Source: Chrysomallon squamiferum
Lineage: Eukaryota; Mollusca; Gastropoda; Neomphalida; Peltospiridae
NCBI GenBank assembly: GCA_012295275.1
Contig: CM022676.1
Location: 11,023,470-11,087,469, forward strand
DNA: 64,000 bases
Direction of reading: 5' to 3'
The position numbers were made by a program, and so were the translations under genes. Below, one piece after another: positions 1 through 14,878 of the stretch (within the stretch, counting starts at the first letter, position 1; the number at the start of each line of letters is the position of its first letter). Below the pieces are notes generated by a model. That model had not been told where the DNA came from. It saw only the letters and a list, made by a program, of their open reading frames with translations, and ran no database searches.

Positions 1-154
1 GGTCATATGTTTTTATTCATTTAGCTATGAACATATATAAATTTATATGTCTACTTGTGAATAAATGAAAAACATAATGCATTACCAGCCATATTTATTT
101 AATTTTCTTTCAGTAAAATTTAAAATCAAAATGACAAAATACAAGAAAAGAAGA

Positions 155-198
155 TTTATTTATTTTTTCACATAAAGTTCATAGAAGATATATTTATT
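155..198 (-). promoter_or_regulatory. Candidate polyadenylation signals, copy 1
   Basis: AATAAA occurs on the minus strand at 198-193, about 24 bases past the stop codon, and as overlapping AATAAATAAA at 164-155. All three gene copies keep the first hexamer (26605-26600 and 48215-48210). In such A+T-rich DNA the hexamer is common, so which one is used cannot be told. Confidence 0.4.
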
Positions 199-1012
199 TG
201 ATCACTGTCTAGCAGACTGTTTTACTTAGGTCTGATTGACATGGTAATATATTTCAGAGGTGAAGATCGTTGCAGATCAAACCATGAAATTCTTGTAATA
301 TCCTGAAAACATAAGAAACCAATATATATATATATATAATGTATGTATGTATGAATGTATATGTATATATATTATCTGTCAAGTAAAATTAATGTGAACA
401 TAATTATATATTATTCTATGTAAAAATATGATAAGAAACCAGATTTGTAATAATGGTGATGATAATAATAGTGATGATAGTATGTAAGATAAGAGGATAG
501 CTATTTCACTTTTTCTTTGAAAAACGAAACATAAAATTTAATTTCATCTTTAATATATGTATGTATATTTTTTTATTGTTGTTGACATTAATATGTTTGA
601 GTGAAACTGACAGTTAGGGAGAAACTTACCAACATGTTTACAGAAGTTGTATATTTTCCTGTTGGGTTAACATAACCACATGAGTTAAACCAGAAACCAC
701 AACCATATACTTCAGCACAATTCCACTGATTTTTATCATTATCATGATCATATGTTGAGAAAGCCATGTTATTCTGAGAAAATGTATTACTTGAAAAAGA
801 AAATTACATATATATATATATATATATATTAGCTGTATTAAAATGAAAATACTTCATAAATTTGTATTATTAAAAAAGTTTGTTTTAGTAATGTGGTAAA
901 ATCATGTCTTATATCCAGTAACAGTTCTGACAGTTTAATTATTTTGTTAGCTTTGAACCTATTGAAAACATGACAGTTATTTGACTGAGATAACATTCTA
1001 CATACCCCTGTG

Positions 1013-1044
<32 letters not shown>

Positions 1045-1634
1045 GAAAACAAATAAACTGATGAATTAATTTATCTTTATCTGTTAATATGAAGTATGTG
1101 TCTTGCTTAGATTAAAAAATAATAATAGTAATAAATAATAATGATAATATATTCTTTACAGTGTGTATGAAATGAGTGTAGTAATGCAGTATTTTGGTGT
1201 GTGTTTGGTATGAATTTAGATTAGGTTGGTGTGTTGTTGGCATTAATAACTTGATAAGAAATGGCAGTCATCATTGATTCACAAGACTGCTGTCAAACCT
1301 GTACAAAACGGGTCGTTTAATACAGGTCGTTTAATACAGGTCGTTTAATACAGGTCGATGATTTAATAAAACATTTTTTTGACTCATAATACAACTGTCA
1401 TCCATTTATAAATAACAATTATTTATAGGAGATTCACTCAATAGTTTTCAATGAAAAATAATGTCCACAGTCTGTTATATTCAGGTGATTGCCATGTACA
1501 GGCCATTTAAAGAAGTAAATTCGTTCAAAGGATTAGTGATGACTGTTACAGTGAGGTCGCCTTTCTATATATATAACAATAATAATAATAATAAGAAGAA
1601 GAAGAAGAAGAAGAAAATAAAGTAATTAACCTAC
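193..1634. other. Copy 1 introns 19-20: A+T-rich, microsatellites and 14-bp repeats
   Basis: Between the last three exons there are TATG, TA and CA runs (for example TA at 809-829 and CA near 1019-1043) and about three and a half units of a 14-bp direct repeat (GTCGTTTAATACAG) at 1308-1356. No other coding signal was seen. Confidence 0.6.
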
Positions 1635-3044
1635 TTGGAGAATGGATCCATTGCACTACCAGAATGTCCATTAACATGAATGCGGTAAAACTGTTTTTCA
1701 TCATCCACATGGAAATAACTGTATTTAGCATAATCATGTTGACCATTGAAATCAGTGAAATCAACTCTTAGCTCTGTATTCTGAAATTAAGAGAAAATGT
1801 TCTTAAATAATTTAAATACCAATCAAGATATGGTGATAACTACTAGTAGCAGCAGTAGTAGAAATAGTAGTGGTTCAGGCTGGACCTGGCTAATCGGTCA
1901 TTCACTGTTCAGCAGCTTTGATGGTTAGGGATGTTGATTTAAATCTCGTGGTAATTAGTTTGCATGGCTGCTGTTTGGCACCACCGTCCTCTCATACTGT
2001 TTGGCACCACTGTCCTCTCATACTGTTTGGCACCACCGTCTTCTCATACTGTTTGTGTCCACCGTCCTTTCATACTGTTTGTGTCCGCTGTCCTCTCATA
2101 CTGTTTGTGTCCACTGTCCTCTCATACTGTTTGTGTCCACTGTTCTCTCATACTGTTTGTGTCCACTGTCCTCTCATACTGTTTGTGTCCACCGTCCTCT
2201 CATACTGTTTGTGTCCACTGTCCTCTCATACTGTTTGTGTCCACTGTCCTCTCATACTGTTTGTGTCCACTGTCCTCTCATACTGTTTGTGTCCACTGTC
2301 CTCTCATACTGTTTGTGTCCACTCCTGTTTGGCACCACTCTCATACTGTTTGGCACCACTGTCCTCTCATACTGTTTGTGTCCACTGTCCTCTCATACTG
2401 TTTGTGTCCACTGTCCTCTCATACTGTTTGGCACCACCGTCCTCTCATACTGTTAGTGTCCACCGTCCTCTCATACTGTTTGTGTCTTGTTCTTTAATGA
2501 ACACTATAGATTAGCTGATGTGATAGTAAACTTCATGTAGAAAGTGCTGATCACAAAGCTTACTATAGCTTGTTTAGGGTGCTTGTTTCTGGTAGTCTAC
2601 CAGTATTTTAACTATGCCAGATAAAGACAGAAGTTAGGCCGATTGGCATTTTGGGGGAGACGCTGTGATAAATATTACTGGTATTGTAAAGATACACACC
2701 AAGTTATAGTAAAGATCGTGTATCTAATCTGTGTTGAGGTGTCTAGTTCTTGTTCTTTGTGAACTGTATGTATAAGTTTAACCTGAAGCAGAGTAGATTA
2801 GCTGATGTGATAGTAAACTTCATGTAGAGAAGTGCTGATCACAAAGTACAAAGTAACTTTATTAAAATATATACATGCAGTCACTTTTATTTCTAAAATA
2901 GAAACTATCCTTTAAGGTTAAGGTAGACCTTGTGATGTTCAACAATACCTGCGGTGATCAATTGAGAGAAATTGTGAATAAGCGAAAGTTAGTAACGAAT
3001 ACCTCAGATGAACATTAAACAACAATAAAAACAAAATAATAAAA

Positions 3045-3088
<44 letters not shown>

Positions 3089-3608
3089 CAATAACAATAA
3101 TAATTACTATAATAATAATATTATTAATTACTATAATAAAAATAATAATAATTGAAAAAACCGATAGTAATAAATTTACAATAATACTGTAATAAAAATA
3201 TAATTCTTTGATTTGTTATGTTTTCCCTTTTCTTTTTTTTTCTTCTGAAATATGTTCTCGCTTCTTTACCAGATCAGAGAACCACATGTTTATACCCTAA
3301 ATAACCAAACTAAATAAAAATAATAATAAAATAAACAAAAGTCCAAGAAGGTCCCACACAAAAATGCCAAGTTTTCGAAGATGAATGAAAATATTATTAT
3401 AAATTTCATACATTGTTGTTATTTGTAAATGAAAATGTACCTTATGTATACTTGTGAACAGATGTAGATTATCATTACCCCACCAGAAACTTTTTTCTAA
3501 TTTTCCAAATCCTTTCTTATACTCCTCCCAAGTTCTGTTGAAATTTTCTGCATCAGTTACTTGTCTGTTTTGGGAATAAAATGTATCTCTTAGACCATGT
3601 TTACTACG

Positions 3609-3700
<92 letters not shown>

Positions 3701-3943
3701 TAACAACAACAACAATATGTTACAAGAATAGATTTCTACTGAATAAAATAATAATGATAATGATAAAAAAAATAAAAATAAGGACAGAAAAATAACAACA
3801 GCAAAAGTAATGATACCTAAGGAATACTAGCCACCCTCCACCATCAGTAACTGAATCACATCTGGCATACACAGTTCTGTCTCCAGGCATTCTCAACATC
3901 TGCAGTCCACTTTTTTGTTTAAATTTTAAACAAGAAGTAATTT
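222..3943 (-). CDS. Copy 1 exons 17-21: C-terminal fibrinogen-related domain (FReD)
   Basis: Exons 3943-3817, 3564-3441, 1780-1635, 789-630 and 302-222 encode residues 936-1147, a normal FReD length. Landmarks in order: SCLKF...VYARCDSVTDGGGWLVF (first Cys pair and the D-GGGW motif), NFNRTWEEYKKGFG with FWWGNDNLHLFT, ELRVDFTDFNG...YAKY, then MAFSTYDHDND (the calcium-site Asp cluster), QWNCAEVYGCGFWFNSC (second Cys pair), NPTGKY, and the C-terminal strand ending SIRPK before the stop at 224-222. An extra Cys replaces the usual Gly in YGGGWW. The exon 20 acceptor was taken at 789/790, which keeps phase and gives the usual loop before MAFST. Confidence 0.92.
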
Positions 3944-3987
3944 CTGAAATTATCAATATATATATCTACACATACGCATACATAGAG

Positions 3988-4022
<35 letters not shown>

Positions 4023-7000
4023 CTGTTTAATCTAGACAGAAATAAATGAAAGAATAAAATAAATTATTAAATAATACAATAATATTAACTCATTTAAATA
4101 AATAAATAAATAATTAAAGTTTCTCTAAAAGGGAAACTTCAGCTGCAAGTAACAGTAATTATACATTTACTAATTTATTGTAAAGTTTGATGTTTTAACC
4201 TTTTTTCCAGACCATTTTTCCTTTGACTCTGGAACAGACTAAATCAGTCTTCTTGTAGTGGCTACCTCTTACGTAACATTTACCTCCTGCTGTACAGTGA
4301 TTTTTCTGTAACATTATGTATTCAGAAAACATTATGTATTTGGATTTTTGCATATATTCAGAAATATTATGAACATCTGGATATGTGATTCGTATTTTTA
4401 CAATTAATTAAAATCATCATATCTGGAAATGCTGTAGATTATATGGAATTTTGTAGATACTTGGAAAGGTTGTAGGATCTAGACATGTAAGTGTCAGACA
4501 TGCAGACATTTAGAAATAGTCAATTAAATTGCTTACTGCCACAGAACAAGTTACTTTCTTTCCATTGATGTGACAACTTTCACACTCAGAATTGTGGATG
4601 ACAACCACGCGTTCTTTGCTGAAAGTTTTACCATCATTTGAAACCGATAAGTAAATAACACGAATAGCATCGATACCAGGAAAGCCATTATTCGGTATTT
4701 TGTATTTTCTTTTGGCTATAGGACACAAGGCCTCCAGTGCATTCTGCACATTACCCAATACCATCGTTCTGCTTTTGTGAATAATTAGTGAGTTGTTGAT
4801 CTGTGAATGGAATGAAACTTTATAAGTACGTTTTAGTTCTAATGATTATCATGGACATCTATTTAATTTTGTGTCTTGTGATCAGAGTGAAATGCATCAT
4901 TTATATGTTACTAGCTAAAACAATCAGCACACAGTATTCACAGTCTTTGCTAACCCACATAGGAATCAAAAGGGAAACTAAGGTTTTTTATACTCCAACT
5001 CTTCACAACATAAACATTGTAAATATTCTGTGTAAAAAGAATGATATATTGATGATCATAAAGAAAATAATAATAATAAGAGATATCTATTATCCAAAGA
5101 ACTAAATTCTTCACCTTATTACAATTTTTGTTGTAAAAAAACTACTACTGCTAAAACTTACATAAATTTCTCGCAGTTTACACATTGTTTTTAGACCAAT
5201 AACAAAATATTTAGCGCTAACTGTAACATTATCACAAGGGTCATCAAGGAGATCACATCCCTCCCCATCATTAATGTCATTAACAACTGGTGGAATTCGA
5301 ATATCAGTGGAGCAGTCAGCACCCATAAAATTTCTCTCACAGACACAAGTTCCTGATTAAGAGGAAACAAAAGAGAAAAACACAGGAAGAATGGTGAAAG
5401 TTAAAAGCAAGGTATAAACACATTCTTCTTTTGATTAGTATTAAAATAAGGCATAGAATAATCTACAATTTCAACATGAAGTAAAGGAAATAAATATTAA
5501 ACAGAAAGTTCACATGATGTCACACAACAGCAAATATTAGCCTATCGTAAGAAAATGTTTATAACTGAAAATAATTATTTAACTGAGTAAAATAAATGAA
5601 CATCAAACTCTTAATTTTGTTCATGATTATTGTATATTTATTGTAGCACTCGGCTTTAAACTTCGGAAATATGTTGAGTTAAAGCTAAGAAAGCAGACGA
5701 TGAAAAGAAACAAACCATTAGCACACTGCCCTCTATGTGAACAGTGAGATGGACAGGAAACACTGATGACTTTAGTCAGTATCGATTCTTTTCCTTTTGT
5801 CTTATGAAATTCTTCATTCATAACTGCTTCATTTACGCAAGAAGATTTAACATTTTCAATCGCTGATTCAGCAAAGATGTATTGCCCAGATGCCTGAATG
5901 AAAGAAAACTAATTTCATTTATTAGAAGATATTTTGTTTTTACTTTTTTACAACATTAGATGCATTAAATGGTATGAAATAGCCACTTAACCAATGTCTT
6001 GTAATGCCACATTCAGTCAAAGCATGAATAAATAAGGCATTAGTGCATAAAAAAATTGTTATAAATGTAAAATTTCATCATTCAATAAACCAGTGCTCTT
6101 AGAAATTCAGCGATAAAATGACAGGAATATTGTGACAACATTAGCATAATTCACTATTTATGCATATCAATGCTTTACAACTCTTATGTCAAAGTCAAAA
6201 TATCTAAATCGATTCTAAAATCAAACAATTCATTTTCATTCATTCATCTGTCATCAGCTATAAATGTCTTTATACTGACCATTAAGTACTTTGAAAAAAT
6301 AAATATGTCCATACAATTTTTTAAACTTATAGTAAAATCTATTGTTTTCTATGTAGGTGTCAAGGGATAGAATCAAATATATGAAGAAGTCAGACCTCTG
6401 ACAAATTAACTTTCCTACCGAATGTACTGCAGCTTTTAGTGCTTATAAATAATATCGTACAACAAAACATTTTGAAACTGAAAGGGATGAAACTACTGGA
6501 GGTCTATAGAAGGAGAAACAAAAACATATCAAGAGAATCTGCACATCATGAACTTGATTGATGATCAAAAAAAAAAAAAAAATTGTTGAAATTCAGGTCA
6601 ATTTTTTACGAATTGTATGCATCATTAGTTTGGACCAGTCCAGTGCAACTTCTGTCAAAGGGTTCTCACCACTTCTTCAAACAGTTTTGAGTTGAGTTTA
6701 AAATAGTTGGCAGCATTTATAAAGTTCCAGTGACAACAGAACACATAAAATAATTGCTGAGATATGAGGTCAAAAGCTGGAGGCGGTGTCCATTTTGAAC
6801 GAAAAAATAAAATTTCAGAAGTCCATATTTCCAAAAGTAATGCTCATATGAGGGTAGAATTTCATATTTAGATGAAAATCAGAATCAGTCTTGTTATAAT
6901 TTGTTTTCATTTTACAGCATATGTCATATTTATTCTGTTTTAATAAGTAGGTTGTCAAGAATAACTTATTAAAAAGTAGATTATAGAAATCATTTCAGTA

Positions 7001-10000
7001 ATAAATTATATAAATTATTTTTAAGTAGATTATAGAAATCATTTTAGTAATAAACTATATAAATTATTTTTAAGCAGGATATCAATTATTATTTTTATTA
7101 ATAAGAATGTTTTATAAATTATTTGTATTAGCAGGTAGACCATATATTAGTTTAATTAATATGTAGGCTGTATATATATTTTTTAATTAATTTCTAGGGC
7201 ATATCAATTATTTAATAATGTGTAATAATAATAAGTACCCTAGCTGTGTAAATTTCTGTTAATAGTTATACTGAATCATTTTTTTCTTTTATAAGCACAC
7301 TATTCCAACTATGTCTTTGATAAATTAGATTTGTAGATTCGTGCCATTACTAAAAACAAATAATCAAAACCTCACCATGGTGTCAAATATACAGTCTTCC
7401 AGATTTCCACCAACAAAACTGCTTTGAACTGATTGACATAAATTAACACTTTTGGATTGTGAGAATAATTTCATACATATCCCTGCTGCTAGAGATAGTC
7501 TTATGGTCTGAGTAGTATTTGACACATCCTATGGTTAAAGGTGAAAAAAAAGAAAATCTCTAAATATTGATACATATCTCATTTAATAACAGAAATTACA
7601 AAAATAATAACAATGACAACAACTACAGTAGCTATGGAAATAAAAATTTTGAAAGCAAGGGTAAACTAGGAGTGACATTTAGAACACATCTCCACCCTAA
7701 ACTCAGTCATTTAATATTATTCAGGTTATTCTGTTTGGAAACAGGGAAATGAAATTTCTTGAGTACAGGGATGCACAAGTTGATGAAGATAGAATAAAGT
7801 TTGTGTGTTTGTTTGTTCAAAGAGAAACACAGAGAGGGATAGTGTTCAGAGGTTATCAATTTACTAACAATTCAGCTCAACATATTGCACCAACAGACTC
7901 ACTCTTTTTCTTAAACTGCTGTGAACATTGACTTCACTCTCAGCGTAAGTGACAGATCTTTTTTTCTTGCGAGCTCGGAAGATGCATTTTCTCCTATTTG
8001 GTTTTTCCACTGTTTTAGGTTGATAGGCTTGACAGAACTCACGTTCCACAGTTGGTCCACATATTGTTTCCTGGCAAGGCAGATGTTTACATTTGACTTG
8101 TTTAGGACAATAACACAGGAATGAAACATCTTTCCACTTTTTGAGGTTGTTATGGTTACTGCTGAACAAAAGATTCTCCGAATCAGCAATTCTGTCAAAA
8201 TATTAAATGGTATTACTTGTTTGACATATCTAACATGTTCACATCATTTCAGAAACTGTTACTAATAATAAAATACAAAACCACTCCTACCTTTATTTCA
8301 GCAGAACTGTTACTACTAGTATCACATCAGAGAATAATAATAAAATACAAAACCACTCCTACCTTTATTTCAGCAGAACTGTTACTACTAGTATTACATC
8401 AGAGAATAATAATAAAATACAAAACCACTCCTACCTTTATTTCAGCAGAACTGTTACTACTAGTATCACATCAGAGAATAATAATAAAATACAAAACCAC
8501 TCCTACCTTTATTTCAGCAGAACTGTTACTACTAGTATCACATCAGAGAATAATAATAAAATACAAAACCACTCCTACCTTTATTTCAGCAGAACTGTTA
8601 CTACTAGTATCACATCAGAGAATAATAATAAAATACAAAACCACTCCTACCTTTATTTCAGCAGAACTGTTACTACTAGTATCACATCAGAGAATAATAA
8701 TAAAATACAAAACCACTCCTACCTTTATTTCAGCAGAACTGTTACTACTAGTATTACATCAGAGAATAATAATAAAATACAAAACCACTCCTACCTTTAT
8801 TTCAGCAGAACTGTTACTACTAGTATTACAGCTGCCGCAGCGTCTACTTCTACAACAAAACCTACTGCAACATGCTGCTAATAATAGAAGTAGTAGTTGT
8901 AGCAGCTGCTGTAGCAATAGCACTACTGTACAGAGAAAAATCACCAGTGAGAATGTATTTTATTCATTAGTTTGAACCAAAGTTAATATGACATATCTCC
9001 CTCTTCACAACAACATATTTGATATGAATGAACTAAATATTACATACCTAAGCACCAGACCACAACTCATATATATTAATTTATGCACTAATCACTGTTT
9101 CAAAATATCTTATACTTTATTCATGAAGAAAGAAAACTAATGACTAAAATAATGTATTAAAAAAATAAAAATTAAAAATAAATTTCTGACAATTACTTCC
9201 AAGACTTTACGAAGTCATTGTCATTTGATGCCACCTGCTCACTACCACGCAGATATCTTTTCCCTGTACCAAGTTCTGCACAGAGGCCTCTCGTACTTTT
9301 ATAATCCAGGATGGAAGGGTAGATGAACACATTTAAGAATTTGTGTTTTGAAATATATACGTATGTGAACTCTTGTTCCTGTAGGAAGGTATGCCTTGGT
9401 GAAAAAAAGATAAATAATAATAATTAAAAAAAAAAAAAATACAGAAAAAAAATGAAAAGAAGAAATGTTAGGATATCTGCTGGTAATTAGATCAATCTGA
9501 TTTGTATTACCTTTATGATAATAAAATTGAAAAATAATTTATTTGAATGAGTTACACCACTACGTTTTTAAACTGAACTAGTCAGTCACACAGACGGAAC
9601 ATAATATATAAATAAATAAAATATTACATATAAATAAAATAATAATAAAATGTTATTATTACGCTTTATATTAAAGCATATCTAAAAATGAAGACAATCT
9701 GATTTCTGTAGCATAGTTAAGACAAAGATTAAGAACATGTAAAACTCAGTATCTCTTTGCTATACTGTTATTTTGTCGTGCAACTGTACCTCATATTCAG
9801 TTTCAGATTTCCGACGAACATCTAACACGTCATTGCTATCATCATCACACAACAGGTAACCGATTCTGAATCTTTCTTCACACAGATTCACTTGAAATAT
9901 ATTTCTACCTGCTCTTATAACCACAGCACAGTTACAGGCAACAGATCCCCAACAGTTATAGGTTTTAATCTGAATCTGAAAATATAATTTATTTTTGTAA

Positions 10001-13000
10001 ACACCTGTACATAGTTCACTTGTATGTCAGCCCATGTAAATAATATATTCACTCCGTATAAACATCCTAGTTCTGACAATCACAGTGTACTTATATACTT
10101 ACATATACATTGTAGTTTACAGGTATATTTCATCATACATGTATAGACTGTACGTAGTTATCACAGTGATTTTGCATGATAGGGTGTCGTTAAATGTTTG
10201 TTGATTCATTCATTGACTGTACATTTTAATAGTATATGTGTTTCAGCATGCATGCACATCTTTTAGAGTTTTATCTATCTAAGTGTATCTCGATCGAAAA
10301 TTCTGTAAAATCTTTGACAATCACTACCAATATTTGGAAATCATTCAGGAAAATAAACAAATTAATACATAATGTCTCAATATTAACATAGCTGTTGCAA
10401 AAATCAAGTGATATATCTTGTGAAAAAGGAGCTGTTTTCCATGGCACTCTTATGAAACATCATGCTCATATAACGGGCTTAGGTTTTTTGTCTTTCTTTC
10501 TTCTTTTGCACAAAATCAGTACATTCATTACTTTACAGCTTTTTCATATCATAATATTTGTATTCTGGCAGAATTTCCCATTCCAGTGTTTAGATGCCAA
10601 GAAATGCTGATTCTGCTTTTACTGTGTTAAAGATCTTTGAAGTGTCACTAATCACGATTCTGTGTATACAGCTTTAATTAGTTGTTTATTAATGTTCATA
10701 ATCATAAAGAAAATAAGTTATAAGTCACCCTTATCTTCATACTGGAAAATGTTTCTGCAAATGATAGTTTTTGACAATCAAAACACAAAAAATGTATCAG
10801 TTTCTATCACTTTTACTCTCGGGCAGGAAACACAATTTGGAAAAAATTCATATCCGTATTTCAGAGGTCAGTAGTACTGGTGTATGCTGTGTACTTCAGT
10901 GTGGCGCTAAAGAAAATATTATCACTGCTTACCATCCAATATACCACAATAACAGCATAGACAGAAATCAAGATTTCATATTTCGTGTATAATGGTATTT
11001 CTTGTCCCCTGGTGCTTAATGTAGAATATGTTTTAACTAGGGAAAATAATAAACATTTCTCCATATTGTTCTTGTAGATGCAAATCTTTGAGTGAAATTT
11101 TATACAGATGTGAATTCATCTATGTCCGTTTTTGTATGAGCATCTACATAGGTGTGAATGGGTGCTTGTTATTTGTTTTTACATAAACTTTAATATGCCT
11201 CTGGGTAATATGTGTTTATGTAGGTGTGAATGTGTATAATCAGTGTTTATACAGGTGTTAATATGTTAGTAATATATATTTTATGTAGGTGAATATGTGT
11301 ATGTAGGTGTCAGTATGTGTGTAACATGTATTTATGTAAGAGTGAATATGTGTGTAATATGTGTTTATGTAGCTCTGAATGTGTGTAACATGTAAGTCTG
11401 AATATTTTTATTATGTGTATTTACATATACACATGACTGTCTCTGTTTAATATGTGGTTATAAAGGTGTGAATGTGTGTAACACGTATTTATGTAAGTGA
11501 ATTTGTGTGTAATATGTTTTTGTAGGTGTGAATCAATGTAATATGTTTTTATGTAAGAGTGAATATGTGTGTAATATGTGTTTATGTAGGTGTAAATGTC
11601 TGTAATATATGGTTACGTAGGTGTGAATGTGCCCGCTAATATGTGTATCTTAATGTAAGTGCGAATCTGTCTGTGATGGTGTATAAATGTGTTTATGTAA
11701 ATATGATTTGACTTGATATGTGTATGTGTTTACATAGGAATGATTGCGTCTATATTGATATGTATAGATATTAAACCTGGTAGACCACACAGATGCATGA
11801 ACCGTGTCTTAGATGAATGAATAACTAACTAAATAAATCTTACATCTATTGGATAATTTTTGACTGTGTAGAGCTGATACACGCCTGGGACCATGAAATC
11901 AATTTTTCTGTGTAAGGAAAACAATAAATCAAAAGAAGTTTGAGTAGATCACATGAAACAATAATAATAATAACAATAATAATAAAGTTCCTACATCTTT
12001 CAAATTCATTTTTATTTATGTTTAAGTTTATTTATTTGTTTGAAGACATTTGTTTATTTATTTATTTTAATATTTGCAGTCAGTTATGATGACTAATACT
12101 GTAAAGAGCAGCTATGTGTGTGTGTATGTGTGGATGCGAAGGTGTGTGTGTGTGCATCAAACAAACATACATACTTTCCTTTTCCAAAGGTTGCTAGATG
12201 AGGATCACCTGTTGCTTGACAAGTTTCACCAGTGAGCAGTGTTAAATCTTTTACAATCTGGATCTGGCAAGAAATAAAAACAAATGAATGAATGAGTAAA
12301 TAAATAAATAAATAAAAACGTTGTAGATAGTGTTACTTGCCTACATTAGGTATTTGGATTAGGGATATATGTTAGACATATGTATGAGTGTACTAGGCAG
12401 ATAAAAGATATTTCTCTTATCTGAATATATCTGTTAATATGTCAAGTGCATGGCGGATATTTATGTGTGTTAAGTATATGTATATATGTATATATGTATG
12501 TATGTATGTGTATATGTATGTATATATTTATATACACACACACACACATACACACATATATATGTTCTAGATTTATGTCATATATATATATATATCTGTC
12601 TAGATGTGAAATCATAAAAATAACATACACAGTATTGCAACTAACACAAGACAACCCTTTGTAGCTGCTGCTTAAATATATCAGTTAAATGGCTAATTTC
12701 CGTGTCCTTATTGTTATTACAGAATTAATGTTTGACATCAGCTACGATATAGATTACAATGAGAATCGATGTTGAATGAGCTAACTAATCTAATTATCTT
12801 AACTGACTACTAGCCATTCATTGCTTTGTTTATCACTAATTAGAGATGCAAAAATAAAATTTACATCGTTAAAAATATTGTTAAATCATCAAGCCATTAA
12901 ATTTAACATTCTAAATATTTTCAGCATTGTTTCCATTATGAGGTTGATATGGCTGATACGTCCTCCATTTTGCTAAAAAACCATAACTCGAAATGTCGCA

Positions 13001-14816
13001 TACCCAGTTCTACAAAACGTCCTACATTCAAAGGTACTAGTTAGATTAAAAAATTAAACTTACTATGACACTTCCAATGGTTGTGTAATTAGACCATATA
13101 TCATGGCTGAGAAAAAGCTCTTCAGTGTGAAACCTAAGTTTTGTGATTGTCACTCTCTTAGAATGAGTTTTCACCAGTGAGCTTGCTGTCACTGTCAGAT
13201 ATTGCACTTTGTTCCAGTTTTTACTTTCCACTTGAATACCACACATAGTTTGCACAAGTGCATGTTCTCTACATTTTTCATTTTCATTGCTTGAGAAGAC
13301 GAGAATGGATAGCTTACAATTAGTGTCTTCCATACAACCAAATGGTGCACTAAGTTGAAATGGCACATCCACATATTCATTCTGTTTTATTACAAATGTA
13401 TGATTTAACAGCTGAAAAAAAAAATTGATGAACTTACAGTTTTAAATACACATAAACTCCCACATGCACCCACATAAACACAAACACATATTTTCCAGAA
13501 TTCTCTGTCCAAGTGTTTATACCAAAGACCAGAAAGGGAAGGATAATACGTTTAAAGCAAGAGAAATGTATACATATTTTCCAACTAAACAAAAGCTGTT
13601 TAATAAAGAAGCATCTAGCAGATGTGATAAATAACTACCCTGATGAACAATATGAACTGTCTGAGAGGAACAGGCTACTTACATAATCTAAATGGTTAAT
13701 TTTATGTTGTCTGAAGTTTGTGTGACTGCAAAAAAGTGCATCTCTTATTTATTTATTTACTTACTTATTTACTTATTTATTTACTGTTTTCTATAAGAAA
13801 TACAAAATAGTGTTTCGAGGTTTAGGACCACTTACAGACAGAACAGTCATGGTAAGGTCATGAGAACCTGCAATGTGTGAATTGCCAGTAAAAAGGTGAC
13901 AATTCTCAAAATATATTTCTCTTGAATGTAAGCTTCAAGTTTGAACACGGTTATGACATAATGTTCTGAGTACCGACCAACCAGTGTCTGCATGTAGTTT
14001 TATCTGCAACACCAGTGTCTGTATGTAGTTTTATCTGCAACACCAGTGTCTGCATGTAGTTTTATCTGCAACACCAGTGTCTGCATGTAGTTTTATCTGC
14101 AACACCAGTGTCTGTATGTAGTTTTATCTGCAACACCAGTGTCTGCATGTAGTTTTATCTGCAACACCAGTGTCAAATGTGCGGTCGTAAAATTGAACAG
14201 TCATGAGTCACATTGGTTTTATCTGTCAGTGACTATATCTATATACTGCTCGTAAAAAACTGAACATATGTATATATATATATCAATATAAAACAGTAAA
14301 ATATCCTATAAAATCTGTTGTACATATATATATATAATATAAAAATTGCATATATCAATAAAAAAAGCAAATGCCTATTGTTACACAGTATATAAATATA
14401 AAACAGCATATCAGTGATTACTGAACATGAACTGGAGACAATCTCACCTTGATTCCAATAAATTCTCGTTTACTTATAACTGGTTTGCTGAGTGATGACA
14501 AATTCTTGTAGCTAGCTCTTAAAGCACAATGAATCTGAAAACATTTTAACATATTGTATTACAAATATCATTTTAAATTAAATATATGAAGATACTAATA
14601 TAAATATATTTCTGAATTAGATGTTTTAACATATTTCAAATTGGTTCGTATTATAAACTCTTTTCTAAATAAATCATTTTAAACACTCTTATTAAGGTAT
14701 GTTTCTAAATAAAACATTTTAATATAGTGTATTACAGGTTTGTTTAATGAAAAAAATGTAACACATTTAAACATTGTCTACATTTCTCAGCTAAACATTT
14801 TAATATAAACATACTG

Positions 14817-14878
<62 letters not shown>

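Noticed and set aside
1308-1356. Short direct repeats as a possible CRISPR array
   Set aside because: Units are contiguous with no spacers and sit in an intron of an animal gene.
1918-2514. Long plus-strand reading frames of 150-198 codons, in three frames at once
   Set aside because: All three frames read the same 26-bp minisatellite within an intron of the minus-strand gene; no start context, splice or domain support. The same applies to 28344-28883 and 50035-50292.
8217-8975. 252-codon plus-strand frame with a 24-residue repeat
   Set aside because: Produced by a 72-bp array whose unit is a multiple of three; it lies in intron 10 of the minus-strand gene and collapses to one unit in copy 3.
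10395-10992. Several plus frames of about 70 codons conserved between copies 1 and 2
   Set aside because: Conservation there equals that of the surrounding intron and the frames are not kept in copy 3; no domain or codon pattern seen.
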